A program made the position numbers and the translations under genes. Under the pieces are notes generated by a model. That model was given only the letters and a program-made list of their open reading frames with translations. It ran no database searches and had not been told where the DNA came from. A stretch of 64,000 nt of DNA from Gambelia wislizenii. Its lineage: Eukaryota > Chordata > Lepidosauria > Squamata > Crotaphytidae. The stretch lies in contig JAUMIR010000002.1 of NCBI GenBank assembly GCA_030847615.1, positions 117,188,309 to 117,252,308 on the forward strand, given 5' to 3'. Of the stretch, positions 47,677 through 59,100 are shown piece by piece (within the stretch, counting starts at the first letter, position 1; every line of letters starts with the position of its first letter).

Positions 47677-48569
47677 AATAACATTTTAACTATCAACATT
47701 TTGTATATTTCCACATGTGCTTGTTTTAAAATCTTATCTGTTTAGATTTTCATAAGCCATTTTGAGGGAAAGGGATGATGAAGAAGAAGATGATAGGGAT
47801 TAAGCTTGAAGCAGTGGGAGATAGATTCAAATTATTGTCATGAGTCTACCTCAGTGGATTCTCAGCCTGATCTACTTCACATGATTGTTGTGAGAATAAA
47901 GTAGGGGTGGGATATATGTCAGTCCGAGTTCACTGGTGAGTGGGTTACCAATGTATTAGAAAATGTCAATACATCCCCGCACCACCACCATTTTCTCCAC
48001 TTTGTGAAAAGTTTGTATGTTTTCTGTGTGTTTCTTAACCTTTTCTTATCTGGGACTCTCTTTCAGGCTGGTACTGGGGCTCTATCACAGCTAGTGAAGC
48101 CAAGCAGCAGCTCCAGAAGATGCCCGAGGGAACTTTCTTGGTACGGGACAGCACCCACCCAAGCTACTTGTTCACCCTCTCAGTCAAGACCAACAGAGGC
48201 CCCACCAACGTGCGCATTGAATACGCAGACAGCAAGTTCCGGTTAGACTCCAATTGTCTCTCCAAGCCTCGAATTTTGGCCTTCCCAGATGTGGTCAGCC
48301 TTATCCAGCATTACGTTCTGTCATGCACTGTGGAGAGCAAGAGTGAGGCCCCTTATCCACCTCCTTTGCCTTTGCCTCCCTTACAGAAAGAGATGGTGGC
48401 CTCGGCGGTACATTTGAAACTCATCCGGCCCCTAGGTCGCAAGGATGGTGCTCCCAGCTTACAGCACCTCTGCCGACTACGGATCAACAGATCCACAGCA
48501 GAGACGGAACAGTTGCCTCTACCAAAGAGAATGAAGGACTATTTGAAGCAGTACCCTTTCCGGCTCTGA
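38237..48569 (+). CDS. CISH: CISH, cytokine-inducible SH2-containing protein (spliced, 3 coding exons)
   Basis: Join 38237-38256, 46552-46781 and 48067-48569 gives 250 residues plus stop; human CISH is about 258. Every junction obeys GT-AG and keeps frame. The protein begins MILCVQG. An N-terminal region (about 1-83) includes the acidic patch [20 protein letters not shown] just before the SH2 domain (about 84-165). That domain has WYW at 85-87 and FLVRDS at 107-112, with R110 the expected phosphotyrosine-binding arginine. A proline-rich linker follows, then a SOCS box (about 214-250) with SLQHLCRL (Elongin C contact) and LPLPKRM (Cul5 side). Known role of the family: induced by STAT5 after EPO, IL-2/3, growth hormone or prolactin signalling, it binds phosphorylated receptors and recruits a Cul5 ubiquitin ligase, ending the signal in the cytoplasm. 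SOCS2 is the nearest paralogue; the N-terminus and exon layout favour CISH. Introns are about 8.3 and 1.3 kb, enlarged by repeats. Confidence 0.96.
38287..38372. repeat. (GATA)n-type palindromic microsatellite in CISH intron 1
   Basis: Runs of ATAGATAG and CTATCTAT face each other around TATCAAT blocks, about 30 bp after the exon 1 donor. Confidence 0.75.
38519..38668 (+). mobile_element. CR1 LINE 3' end in CISH intron 1
   Basis: CTTTAAACAGAGTCTGGATG, GGATTGGATGGCCCTCC and the tail ATTCTATGATTCTATG. Confidence 0.85.
38680..39000 (-). mobile_element. LINE/SINE-type 3' end repeat in intron 1
   Basis: ATTTATTTATACCCCACCCC, GGCAGCTTACAAAAATTAAA and AAAAGAGATCCGTCTTTAGT follow the pattern of a common reptile repeat. 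Non-coding. Confidence 0.45.
39001..44060. other. CISH intron 1, mostly unannotated
   Basis: No exon recognised. Short hAT-like palindromes lie near 40470-40580, 40970-41060 and 42570-42660. The repeat shared with 28270-28440 lies at 43515-43665. Confidence 0.5.
44061..44339 (+). repeat. Direct repeat in CISH intron 1, copy 1
   Basis: Shares TTTCTGAA.CTCTGGTTGAAA, GTGTTCAGTAACTCAGGAT, AATT.GCAGGGGA and AAGTTCAGGCTGCA-type text with 45691-46181 in the same order and orientation. Non-coding. Confidence 0.75.
45076..45099 (+). repeat. (AC)n microsatellite
   Basis: Twelve AC units in intron 1. Confidence 0.9.
45326..45450 (+). mobile_element. L2-like LINE fragment in intron 1
   Basis: TTTTGACCTATAAAGCCCTA and the preceding ACAGCTCCATTGGC correspond to the LHW...LTYKAL region at 32641. 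Confidence 0.6.
45691..46181 (+). repeat. Direct repeat in CISH intron 1, copy 2, split by a SINE
   Basis: Second copy of 44061-44339, separated by the 5S SINE at 45786-46023. After removing the SINE the two align end to end. Confidence 0.75.
45786..46023 (+). mobile_element. 5S rRNA-derived SINE (Sauria type)
   Basis: The head matches 5S rRNA: TTGGAAGCTAAGCAGGGTCA, TTAGTACTTGGATGGGAGAC and GGTGCTGTAGGCT, with A/C-box promoter text. The tail is the squamate SINE type (ATGAAATTCATAGGGTTG) with a CA-rich end. Flanks AGTTCTGGA (45777-45785) and AGTCCTGGA (46024-46032) are its target duplication. It is not a 5S gene: the 5' half of 5S is diverged and no terminator follows. Confidence 0.85.
46552..46781 (+). 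CDS. CISH: CISH coding exon 2
   Basis: Acceptor: a pyrimidine run ending CTTCCTTTTCAG; donor: GTAAGG. The 230-bp exon completes the split glycine codon and encodes SHPLLAEEK..., then [10 protein letters not shown] and the conserved [19 protein letters not shown], ending with one base of the glycine that opens the SH2 domain. The frame is open only with this splice pair. The extended SH2 subdomain expected in SOCS-family proteins lies at its 3' end. Confidence 0.95.
47395..47560 (+). mobile_element. L2-like LINE 3' fragment in CISH intron 2
   Basis: TTGGAACTCACTTCCTCAGA and AGACTTGTTTATCCTGAGA correspond to the WN.LP...K..LF end of L2-type elements. Confidence 0.5.
47621..47676 (+). repeat. 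(GTCT)n-(CT)n-(AT)n compound microsatellite, intron 2
   Basis: Three adjoining simple repeats. Confidence 0.9.
48067..48569 (+). CDS. CISH: CISH coding exon 3 (SH2 domain and SOCS box)
   Basis: The acceptor is CTTTCAG. The exon encodes [20 protein letters not shown], then [20 protein letters not shown], the remaining SH2 core with [12 protein letters not shown], a proline-rich linker ([15 protein letters not shown]), and the SOCS box ending [10 protein letters not shown], stop TGA at 48567. This one exon holds both functional domains: receptor binding through the SH2 pocket and E3 ligase recruitment through the SOCS box. No frameshift or lost key residue is seen, so the gene looks intact. 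Confidence 0.97.
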
Positions 48570-48969
48570 GGACACAACCTGTTTGTTTTTGCCTCAAATG
48601 GACAACAGAATCGTTTTTTAAAAAAACACAACACAACAACAACACAGAGGGAACAGTGATGTGGTTGTGAGCCACTGACGTGCCATGTTATTAAATGGGC
48701 ACAGTAAATAAGTGGCCACCCGAAGAGATCATATCTCATGTTCACTCCCCTTATCCCCCCCCCCAGCAACCCTAATTCCATTCCTGTGCCATGGAGGAGG
48801 AGAATTGTACCAGTGATATGTGTGTGTATGGTACACAATTCCAGTGCCCAGATCTCAGGACTTCTCTCTTTTCCACTGACTGTGGCTGTGAGGAAACTCT
48901 CCCAGCTTGTGCACACTACTTGAATTTCAAAATCACCACCACACCAGGAATGTTCAGGCATTGTTACTG

Positions 48970-48978
48970 TTATTTATT
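48970..48978 (+). promoter_or_regulatory. AU-rich element nonamer in CISH 3' UTR
   Basis: TTATTTATT, followed by TA, matches the AU-rich nonamer UUAUUUAUU linked to rapid mRNA decay. It lies 400 nt after the CISH stop. CISH is an immediate-early feedback gene, so an unstable message would make sense; this role is inferred. Confidence 0.45.
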
Positions 48979-49901
48979 TATACCCATGGTATATTTTATT
49001 CTTTTTTCCTACTGCTTTTGAATATAAGTTAGTTTGTTCTTACTACTTTCTCCTTTTCCAAACACATTATTAGAAAAGGGCTCAGACTGTAGCTATCTGA
49101 GTTAGCCTTAAGTTGTTGAGGGGTGGGGATCTGAATGTGAACTTCAGTTAAGTTGTCTGGTCAGAGCCTACTCCATAATCTACGATGACGCATTGTAGTC
49201 TTCCCCAACTGAAGGTGCTCCAGATGTTTTAGACTACACTTCCCATCATCCAGGAAACTGGTTGGTGGGCACCTGGTTGGGGAAGCCTGGATGTGGTATG
49301 AATACGTGGGAAGTATCTGAAGGTTTGTCTCTGGTCACAATCAACATCTAGATTTCAGATCCCCTCCCTACCACAGAATTGCTCCCTTTCCACCTAAATT
49401 TCCCCTTCATTCCCACTTTTGAAGAGGAGGTTCCTAGTTTTGAACTGCCACCTTAGATCCCATTGATTGGTTTTCAGAACAACAACAGCAAAGAGGGGGA
49501 GGTCCTGAATTCCTGTCACTTGAAACTTAAGTGTCTGTCTTGGAGGCATGATCACATCCTGACTTGGTTATAAAGGTGAATCCTACTGGATTGCAGCTAA
49601 AACAAACTTCTATTTATATCCCTTTGGTGAAGGGACTTAGCAAAAGGCAGGCCACCTTTTCCCTCATTATTTCACTAGCGGCCTCTAGTTGAATGTTCAG
49701 TGATCATAACATTGGTCTGGGAGCACCATACAGCTGCACAGAGAACAGGATGCTGTTGTGTCACTCACCCTCTTATTTGCTTGTGGAGACTTGAATCATA
49801 GGCTAAATCCAATATTGCCTTTTGAATTTCATATTTAAAAACAAACACACACTTCCTTAATGTCCTTTTTGGCTTCCCTAAAATTTACCTGTGGACATGT
49901 A

Positions 49902-50143
49902 CAGTAGGACCCCCATATCCACTGATTCTATTATCCATGGGACACAAAACAGCACACCTACCATAGAGGCTTCCTAGAAAATGTGTCATCTCTAGCCATT
50001 TTCTAGGTCCTCCAAGACAACTCTATAGTATTTTAAACCAGAAGTCCCATTATTTTCAATGGTGTTCACTATTATCCATGGTTTTCAGTATCTGCGGAGG
50101 GGGTGGGGAGAACCAATCACCAGCAGATAAGGGGGTCCTACTG
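49902..50143. mobile_element. Complete Tigger/mariner-like MITE downstream of CISH
   Basis: CAGTAGGACCCCCATATCC and, reversed, CAGTAGGACCCCCTTATCTG are terminal inverted repeats. TA lies on both sides (49900-49901 and 50144-50145). 242 bp with no transposase. Confidence 0.85.
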
Positions 50144-50145
50144 TA

Positions 50146-53100
50146 CTAACTTTGATGCTACACCTTTTATAGAGGGCAAAGAAAGAAATAATTGTCACCC
50201 CGGCTTTCATCTTGTCTGTACACCATATCCAGGCACTCCTGGATTTACCAGAATGGAGGTGTAGATGCCAGAGTTGACTGTTTAAGAGTAAGAAAAATAC
50301 ATTGGTGTGTGTTCTGCTTTTGACTCTTTCCTCAGCCTCACACAGGGTGGACAGTTTGGGGAGATGGGGCATCACACACCTAACCCCACCACTACCACAC
50401 CCTTCCCAACCAGCAGGACAGTTCAGTGTGTGCTGAGACCTTTCAAAGGAAGAGGTGAGGTAGCAAACTAGATGCAGTTGGCTCTGCCTCTACTGACCCC
50501 TTGATGTTGCTTTTGGTGGCCCCACCCTTTGGTCCCCCAACACCCATGGGCATTGGCTGCCACACATTCTCTGAAGATGGACGGTTCATATGGTCCAAGA
50601 ATTTGGTTCTCCGTTATATGTTTAAATTCCTAGGACAGTCAATGGATATACCTGTTTCCATAGGTCTGTAGTTGAGTTTGAGAAAGATGCAGCTACTATG
50701 ACACAGAGTGAAAAGCAAGAAGGGGTGAGACCAGCCTTCCTCACTGGCCATGCTGCCTGGAATTGGTGGCAGCAATAGTCCAACACATCTGGAAGACATC
50801 AGGTTGGGGAAGGCTTGATGGGACCCCAGGATAACCTGAAGGAAATGCAAGGAGCAAGGTGCTCCCGTCAACAATCTAACATGACCTGCTGTATTTAGTC
50901 AATGTCCATTTCTTTTCATCCCCCCTCCCCCAGGATTTGTTATTTCTGGCTTTCTTTTGGTTACTTTGATAATTGACCGAGGATGTGTGCATGTGTGATA
51001 CCTGGTTTGTTGATCACTGAGCTCTCCACTTGTGTACTGTGGCAGGTGCTGGAGCAAGGGCAAATGAATGAGAAATGAGAATATATTGAAACAAAACAAA
51101 ATACAATAAATGATATTTTTAAATATAACATCATGGTAAAGTTTCCTTTCCAAACTGCAGAAGAAGCCTTTCACACTTTCACAATACTGAAGTTTAAGGT
51201 GTTAAATTTATGTATTCCTATGGGCTGCAAAGTGGCAAGGGCCACAAGACTAAGTCTTCAGCAACATGCTGTAATACCAGGCTCACAGAAGAAAGTTGAG
51301 GATCCATACATCTATACCATAGAACCTTTGCATGTTTTGAAACTAGAAAGCTTAAGACTCAGAGCTTGAGGATCTTACTTTTTAAAACTGCAGCTCCCAG
51401 AATCTCAAAATCCAAACCACAAACTGGTTAAGTTGAGCTGCTTGGATTTAATCAATTTTAATTCCCTTGACTTCTTTTGCTTGTTAAGGAAGTTGAGGAT
51501 ATCATTAATCTGATTACCTCACTGGGGCTTTGATCAAAAGAGAATCTATTTCTTCTCAGCTCCAGTTGTCAATAGATGGGGAGATCCAATGGAGATACTC
51601 TATACTTTTGTGGTGACTCCATTATCTAGGCCATAGTCATGGATCCTGGGCAGAGTGGCTAACTGAACAGACAACCAGCAATCATTCTGTCACAGTAGTG
51701 AATTCTTTCCCAGTTTTAATCTGAGTTTTAAAGGAACTATTCTAGGTACTGAACCTGGTTTTGTGCATAAAGTTCAGCATCTTGGACATCTCCTTTAACC
51801 GTCAAAATAAAACTGGGAGTGGAATCACTCCCACACTAACATGAACACTACTAGTTGCCACCATAGAAAACTGTATGTTGTGGTGAAGTGGGCTCTATCT
51901 AGCAAGAAGACTTCTCAGGGGCAGGGAAAGGGAGCAACTGTGTAGCTCTAGGAAATGGAAACCTGGGCAGCTGCTTGCCAGCTTATGGTCCTGAGCATTT
52001 TTGCATTCAGCTAATGCTGAACCCATTGTAATATGGATTTAGGATCTCTGTACATCTAAGCATTTTAATGCATTTTTAAACCCTATTCTTCAGCCAAACA
52101 TGGCAGCTTACATGGATCATTAATAAGACACTGTCTCTGCCCCATCCCCTATGTAGGATTGCTTTTATCTGAACTAAGTATTCGCAGCACCCACAAACTG
52201 CAGTGGTATTCAAAGAGTTGTATTAAGTGGAAAACACTATTGCCCTATAAGGCTGGCTCTATCATTAGGCAGAGTGAGGCAGTCATCTCAGGCAACAGAT
52301 ACTGGGAAGTAGCCACAAGGAATTGTAGGAGGGGGTTGGATGCCACACAGCTAGCCCTGGCCACCCCTAAGCTAGGCTGCTGTTTTAGGTGCTGTGGAGG
52401 ACTCTGCCCTGTCATTAGTATGTCCATTCACACTACACAATTATAGTGATACATGCCACTTTAACTGTCACCCAGTAGACTTTGTACATGGAATAGAAAG
52501 GGACAACCATCTCATGATTTTCCCCCGGCAGCAAAATGTCTTGGTCTTGCTACCTTAGCACTGAGGGACGTCCTCATGGTACAGGGTATAGCGTTGATAA
52601 CAGTTGAAATGAAAGGCCACCGCAGTAGTTCAGAACAAGACCTGACATCAATACAGGAAGAAAACCAACCCTTCTTTCAGTTATTGAGTAGCTTTGTATT
52701 GTTTTCTAGAGGTGTAAATTCTTTACCATTTTGTCCTCATGTGCAAGGGTGAAAAATTACTGTAGCTTTCTCCCCCTCTTCAAGAGAAAAATATTTCTTA
52801 GCAGTATTCTTCCTGTATTCAAAACACCCCTAAGTTTTTTGGGGGAGTCATTCTGTGACACCATTTTTCACAAAACCCAACCCCATGTTTTCTGCACAGA
52901 AAACATACTGTGCTAGAAACCTTTTTGTGCGTGTGTGTAAAAAATCCTCATATATTTCTGTAAGAATGGTTTCCCTGGAACACTCCAGGATTTTCAAATA
53001 CCAGCAGAAAACTGCACAAAAGTCTCAATGCTCTGTTGTTTTCCCCTTTTTTTGACAGGGAAAACAAATGATTGAGAATATTTCCATTCCTTTTGTGTTC

Positions 53101-53530
53101 CACCTTTAACTCTGAAGTGAACTGGCCCTGTCTCTTTGGCTTCCATATGCCTCCCAAAGGTCACATTCAGCTAAAGCAAGTGTAAGGGAATTTGTGGTTC
53201 TGTAGATCGTGCTGAGCTCAATCTTCCATTTCTGCCAGCCAGCATGACTAATATCAGGGATTATGAGATTTGAAGTCCAATGCCATCTAGAGGGCCAGGG
53301 GTTCCCCATTCCTGACCTATAGCCTTGGATTAACCTTACACTGGGTTCAAATCCTGACTGTACATACTTCTCCAATGGCAAATGTCAGCACAGGCCATAG
53401 TCATGCCTTTATAATGTGCTGAGCCTATTTTAAGTGAACCCAGGAATACAATTTTGGCCCATTTTGGAGCAAAAGGTCATGCTCTAAACATGCCTCAGGC
53501 CAAATGGAATGAAAGCTACTTTGCATACTA
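50146..53530. other. No gene recognised downstream of CISH
   Basis: Short chance frames and small hAT-like palindromes (for example about 50735-50815 and 53235-53305). No exon of a neighbouring gene was found on either strand. Confidence 0.45.
51105..51110 (+). terminator. Candidate poly(A) signal downstream of CISH
   Basis: AATAAA is the first canonical hexamer I found downstream of the CISH stop, about 2.5 kb away. An ATTAAA variant at 48690-48695 could serve a short 3' UTR. Which one is used cannot be told from sequence, since an intact Tigger-like MITE lies in between. Confidence 0.25.
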
Positions 53531-54566
53531 CCGTTGCCCCTCCACATTCGCGGTTTTCACTTTCGCGGCTTTGACTATTTGTGGTTTGCTCAGGGAGCAC
53601 CGCATTTAAATCAGCTTCACTCCCTCATACACAAGGGAGAGGAGCTGATTTAAACGAAGTGCTCACTGAGCAAACCGGCCTCCTAACTCCCTGTTCTCCT
53701 GGGACCTGGCTTCATTTGGGGTGCAGAGCCAAGCCCCGGAAGAGTGGGGAGCTCAGGGCAAAGGCACCTTTCAGCCAACCCTCACTCTTCCCAAAGTGGC
53801 AGTGCGGCTTTTCCAGCCTTGTCGCGGCTTTGGGACAGGGGGCTGAAAAGCCTCTTGGCCGCCCTCCCTCCTTCCCCTCCATGGCCTCCCCGAAGTGGCT
53901 GCAGGGCTTCGAAGCCCCCCAGCCACTTCGGGAAGGGCAGGGAAAGACTCCCCACCCACCACGCCTGCCTGGCCGCTTCCCTCCCTGGCCTCCCCGAAGT
54001 GGCTGTGGGGCTTCAAATCCCCCCAGCCACTTCAGAAAGGGTGGAGAGAGGCTGCCTACTCCTCCGCTCCGCCCACTTCCCTCCCCGGCCTCCCTGAAGT
54101 GCCCGATGGGCTTCAAAGCCCCTCAGCCACTTCAGGAAGGACGGGGAGAGGCTCACCACCACCCCGCCCGCCTGGCCACTTCCCTCCTCGGCCTCCCCGA
54201 AGTGACTGAGGAGCTTCAAAGCCCCCCCAGCCACTTTGGGAAGGGTGGGGAGAGGCTGTCCACCCTCCTGCCCACCGGGCTGCTTCCCTTCCTGGCCTTC
54301 CCAAAGCAGGTATGGGGCTCGAAGCACCATAGCCGCTTCGGGAAGTGCAGCAGGAGGCATGGGGGGTGATGGCCAGGCGGACGGGAGGCTTTTTAGCCAC
54401 CCACCATATTTCCCAAAGTGGCGATGGGGCTCGAAAAGCCCTGTCGCCACTTTAGAAGGGGGGGGGGTTTGCAGGCTGGTGGGAGGTGGCATTTTTTATT
54501 CATGGTTTTTCCACATTCGCGGGGGTCTTGACCCTCTAACCCCCACAAATGTGGAGGGAGGACTTG
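53531..54566. mobile_element. TA-flanked DNA transposon carrying a GC-rich minisatellite
   Basis: Left end CCGTTGCCCCTCCACATTCG and, reversed right end, CAAGTCCTCCCTCCACATTT are inverted repeats; TA lies on both sides (53529-53530 and 54567-54568). The interior is a tandem array. The end text (CCACATTCGCGGGGG...AATGTGG) is Tigger-like. No transposase. Confidence 0.75.
53790..54470. repeat. GC-rich minisatellite, about 6 units of about 103 bp
   Basis: CTCCCCGAAGTGGCTG-type text recurs near 53887, 53991, 54091, 54196 and 54298. Each unit holds GAAGTGGCTG facing CAGCCACTTC around a TTCGAA centre, so it folds back. The open frames across it are periodicity artefacts. Confidence 0.85.
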
Positions 54567-54568
54567 TA

Positions 54569-55677
54569 TTTCCTACATTGTGCAGCTTAAAATGATGAGA
54601 AGCCATGCTGGTTGGGGGATTCTTGGGCTTGTAGTCTTTAAAAAAAAACATTTCCAAGCTCTGCCCAAAGTAGCCCAGAGACCTAGGCTTGATTTCCTCC
54701 AGATCAGAGCAAGAAATAAAGTAATTGCTACATTGGGTAAAGAAAAATCTTAGGAAGATAAGGGCTAAATGCATCTATTCCGTGGAAAGAACATTTATTT
54801 CTGGTAGTTAGAGCAGATCACTTATATAACCATCAGCATTAAGTCATTGGCAGTGCATAAACAAAGCCCTGCAACTCTCAGTGGTGTATATGAATGTCAG
54901 CACCCAGCTAACATCTTGTTGTAGAGGGCAAGTAGCTCCTGCCTCCAGCAGATGCTGCAGTCAAGAAGGGCCAGAGGGATTGTTGAGCTGGCATGCACAA
55001 TAATCTTCCACTCCCTGCCTTCTAGCCTTGGCTATGCTCCACTCCTCTCCTCTGAAGGCAGAAGCTTGGAAAGAAACCTGTTCTTGCCAGATGGCTACCT
55101 GTGAGAAAGTGACACAAGAAAATTTCCCCCACAGCAATATCTAGTTTAAAAGCAGAATTTCTGTGAGACATTTCCATGATGATGATGGCAATGGTGATGA
55201 GGGTTCAGTTATTCATATAGGAAATATAAGCATGTGAAAAACTCTGTCCTGCTTTCACTGCATTTTCCCAAATTCCACCTATATTTTCTTCCCATCCTTG
55301 TTTCATATCCAGTTGTGAGACTTTGTTTTTCTTCCCTACACACTCCTTTTTAATCTTTAACCTGTGCTGGACCCACAGATCTCCTTTATTTGAACCCAAA
55401 CATCCCTTTAGATATGTCTTCCAATCTAGTATGCAAAATCCATTCCACTGTAACTTATGATGGGGATCAAAACATGGAGAACGGAACAGCTCTATATATG
55501 GCACTGGCCTCAACTTGTCATGGCTGAACCAAGACCTGTGCTGGTTTCTGGAAAAATGTTTCAGTAAAGCAGGGCTAGCTTTTAACTTTAATGCAACCCT
55601 CTCCAATTGCAAGCAACAAGGGGGTTAAGTTAGATGCACTGTTTCCATTTTGGGGCATGGCTGGGGGTTTAGGCTAA
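54569..55677. other. No gene recognised
   Basis: A minus-strand open frame at 55205-55612 (135 residues) has no motif I recognise and no gene context. Confidence 0.4.
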
Positions 55678-56000
55678 GGGCTTGTCTACACCAGCAAAAT
55701 AATCTGGCTGCAATTCAAAGAATTCTGCCCTGGAGCTGCTCCAAATTTAGTCCATCAGCACCACACCTAATCATAATATAATACACTGAAATTTCCCCTG
55801 CCCAAATTTGAATCATTGCCGCTTCCCTGCTTCTCCTCAGGTCTGATGCCACTGCCTTCCTGTTGAGCAAGAAGTGAGTTTTTTAAAATTGCATTAAAGC
55901 CTGAAAGAAGTGCTTTCACTGCTAAAACAGTCCTAGGTTGTGTGTTCCTATAGAACCAGATTTGAGGTAGGTATGTTTTTTTCCTGGTATAGACAAGGCC
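55678..56000. mobile_element. hAT-like MITE
   Basis: Ends GGGCTTGTCTACACCAG and, reversed, GGCCTTGTCTATACCAG. No clear target duplication. About 323 bp, non-coding. Confidence 0.6.
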
Positions 56001-56014
56001 TTGAACTTCCAGAT

Positions 56015-56195
56015 GGTAAGAGCTGTTCTACAGTGGAATGGACTTTCTTAGAGGGTGGTAAACATTCCTTCTTTGGAAGTATTTAAACAGAGTTTGGGTG
56101 GTCATCTTTTGGGAGTCTGTTAGTGGGGTTTTGTTTTTTCAAGGCAGAGATTGGACTAGATGGCCCTCACAGTTCCTTCCAACTCTATAATTTTA
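56015..56195 (+). mobile_element. CR1 LINE 3' end
   Basis: GTAAGAGCTGTTCTACAGTG, TATTTAAACAGAG and GATTGGACTAGATGGCCCTC. Confidence 0.75.
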
Positions 56196-59100
56196 GATGT
56201 CAGTACAGCAGGTCTATGCCATCTCCTTAATTGCCCATTGCTGTAACCCCAGTGTATGCCATTTTCTTCCTTTACAAGGTCAGACGTTCCAAATTCACAA
56301 GGTAACTATTGCAGAATCCTTCATAGTGGCTGTGGGGAGGGGAGAGGATTGGGGGGATGATCTGAGATTGGCTCTCCTTTTCCAAACTTGGAGCATATCC
56401 ATCTTATGGTCCCTGGGACCTCAGCACTGAAGCCCTGGTAGTTTTTCTAAACATTGCATAGTTGGAATTGCATAACTTATGTTCAGTGTATTTCAATGAT
56501 TTATGAGGTCATGTTTAGAGAAATATTGGCAATTCTCTTCCTCAAATTTTGTTGTTGTTGTTGACAGTTGAAAACAGTAATTTTTTTAAAGCAACTAACG
56601 TTTTTTCAATTTGTGCCACATTTCAGAAACATATTTCTAGCCACTAAATATGTTGTTGCTGTTTAGTCAGTTAAACTCTGTCATATGACATTGTTCATTG
56701 TACAGTATATCTAAGAGAATTCACCATAAATTACTTTACATTAATTAGTACTCATGTGGGTATTGGCTGACTCTCATTGAACCTGAAAAAGAACCAACAC
56801 TGAGTTAAGCACACTCAAGTGGCAGCCTCATTGAAATTAATTGGGGTTCAGATGGACTGGCAGTTGAGGATTACTTTTGCCATGATGACAGGATAACCCC
56901 ATTCACCATAACTGAGGACAGCAGGTCAGTTTGGAGTGGCTGGAGGTGGGCAGACAAGCTATGGGGCACGTACAAGCCTGGCTATCCTCCAACAGAGGGG
57001 GACACCCAGGGTATCTATCAGCTCAGGAGAAATAGCCAGGGGTTGCTGCTGCTGCTGCAGCCCCCAACATCTGCCTCACTCTGGTTTATGGTGACAGGAG
57101 CCTCCAATTTTATTTGTTACAAATGTTCATTGATTAGCAGCCCCAGTCCTCAGATGCCAGCATGTGGCTTTGATTGCAGTTCACCACTTTTGCGCAACTT
57201 TCTCTTACGAGCTACATTGGAATGACATGAAGGCAGCAGTGCCACATGGGCTGTGCTCTCCCTGAAGTGTTTCATGTCGAAAGAGAGGCAGGGCGCATGC
57301 AGTATTGAGATGTTCAAGACAGATAATGGTGATCCATTATGACTTTCCCCTGGGTTAATCTGAGTGGTGTAAATGAAAAGTTGGTCTGATTTAGCAAGGC
57401 AACTATTATCAAGGGAGAGGATCCAACTCAGTGAAGGAGCCAAGATTTTGCATGTAAAAAGGCTCAATCCCTTGTATCTCCAGGAAAGGCTGGAAAACTC
57501 CTATAAGGAACCCTTGGAGGCTGCTGCTAGTCAGTGTACAGTGGCAGGGGGCTTCCATGTCAGTGGGGTGGTTAATTTGCTCCAGGTTGTAGCTGAACTT
57601 TAAAAGAGCTACCCAAAAGTCTGAATTCCCCAAATGATTCCCTTAAAGTGCAGACTAAAACCCAGAGTGGATTAATTACCCAACTAATATAGAAGCTGCC
57701 ACCTGCCACTGCAGCATACACAGCACTGAGCTAGATGGACCAATTGCATGACCTGGCATAAGTCATTTTCCATGCTGGCTGCAGGATTCTGGAAGTTGTA
57801 GTAAAAAAAAAAAGCAACTTCCCCAAACACTGGCAGCCTCCTATTGTCTTCACAAGATCCACTGGCAGGGTAAAGTCTGTGCTTACCCAGAACTTTAGAC
57901 TCTCCTCCAAAGGGTGTAGCATTCACCTTAATTCAGCAGAAAAGAGGAATGGAAAGAAGCTGGAGGAAATCAGTGCTTACTAAGTGGAAAGCCAGGGAAA
58001 GGAAATAATATCTAGAATTCAATGGGATATTTACAGTTGGCCCACTGTACTGTATTTGTGGGTTCCAGATCGGGAGATTTAACCAACCGCAAGTTGAAAA
58101 TTCAGAAATAGTTATACATACATACATACGTCATATTCCTGAGAGATGTATAGTGCAACTGGGCCAAAAAGCGGCCCCAGGGCAGCAGCGGAGGTGGCAG
58201 CACACCTTCTTTGGGCTTGGGAAGTGTGTGGCTGCTGGGTTCTCCAAAGTCAGAGGAGAAAGATGCGAATGAGAGGCTGCAGAGAGATGTGAATTCCTAT
58301 TAATAATATGGCATAGGGCCACAGCGGAGGTGGCGACAAGCCCTGGCCACCAGGTGCATATTATTTGGGCTCCCCCACCTCATTCATTCCAAAGGCAGAA
58401 GTGGGCAGCTGGTAGGCTCCCTGAAGATGAGGGGGGCCAAAGAACAAGCACCTGGCAGCTGGGCCTTGCCACTGCCTTTGCTGCTGCCCTATGCCATATC
58501 CTTAACAGAGACTCAATCATCTGCAGTTTTGCTATCTGCATGGAGTCCTGGAAACCCTCCTTCCATGCATAGTGAGGGCCCACTGGCTAGGGCAGCGCTT
58601 TGGGAAAAAAGTGTTGTATATTTGTTTAAATATCCTGGGTTCAACATAAAGACGTTGACTTGACTTGCTATTGCGATGAGCTATATGGGGTCCAGAAACA
58701 TAGAGACCTCAAGCAAGAAGGAAGGTTAGATGACTCCACTGACTTTCAGTGCTAACCTAACGGCCATTTCCCATTCTTGCATCTGAGGACATTGCGCCAA
58801 GGCTAATGTGATCTTGCTAACAGAGACCTCTGTGCCAACTTTCGGTCCAGACTGAATTTAATGGTACAGCTGAGTTATAGATCTCTGAAAATAGAGGTGT
58901 GAATGGAGATGGAGATAGGCTTTTAATTATAACAGCATGAGATTCTTTTCTGAAACATATCTTTGGTGCAATATGCAATTCATCTGCTGCTTGCACAATA
59001 AAGCCCACAGATTAGATTAGATCAGCACATTCTACACATGCAATATTTCAAGGATTTGAGGCACATGCTGGGAATATATATGAAGAACAAGTCTGATTAA

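Noticed and set aside
53581..54369. 262-residue open frame
   Set aside because: Lies across the tandem array inside the TA-flanked transposon; overlapping frames on both strands are equally long.
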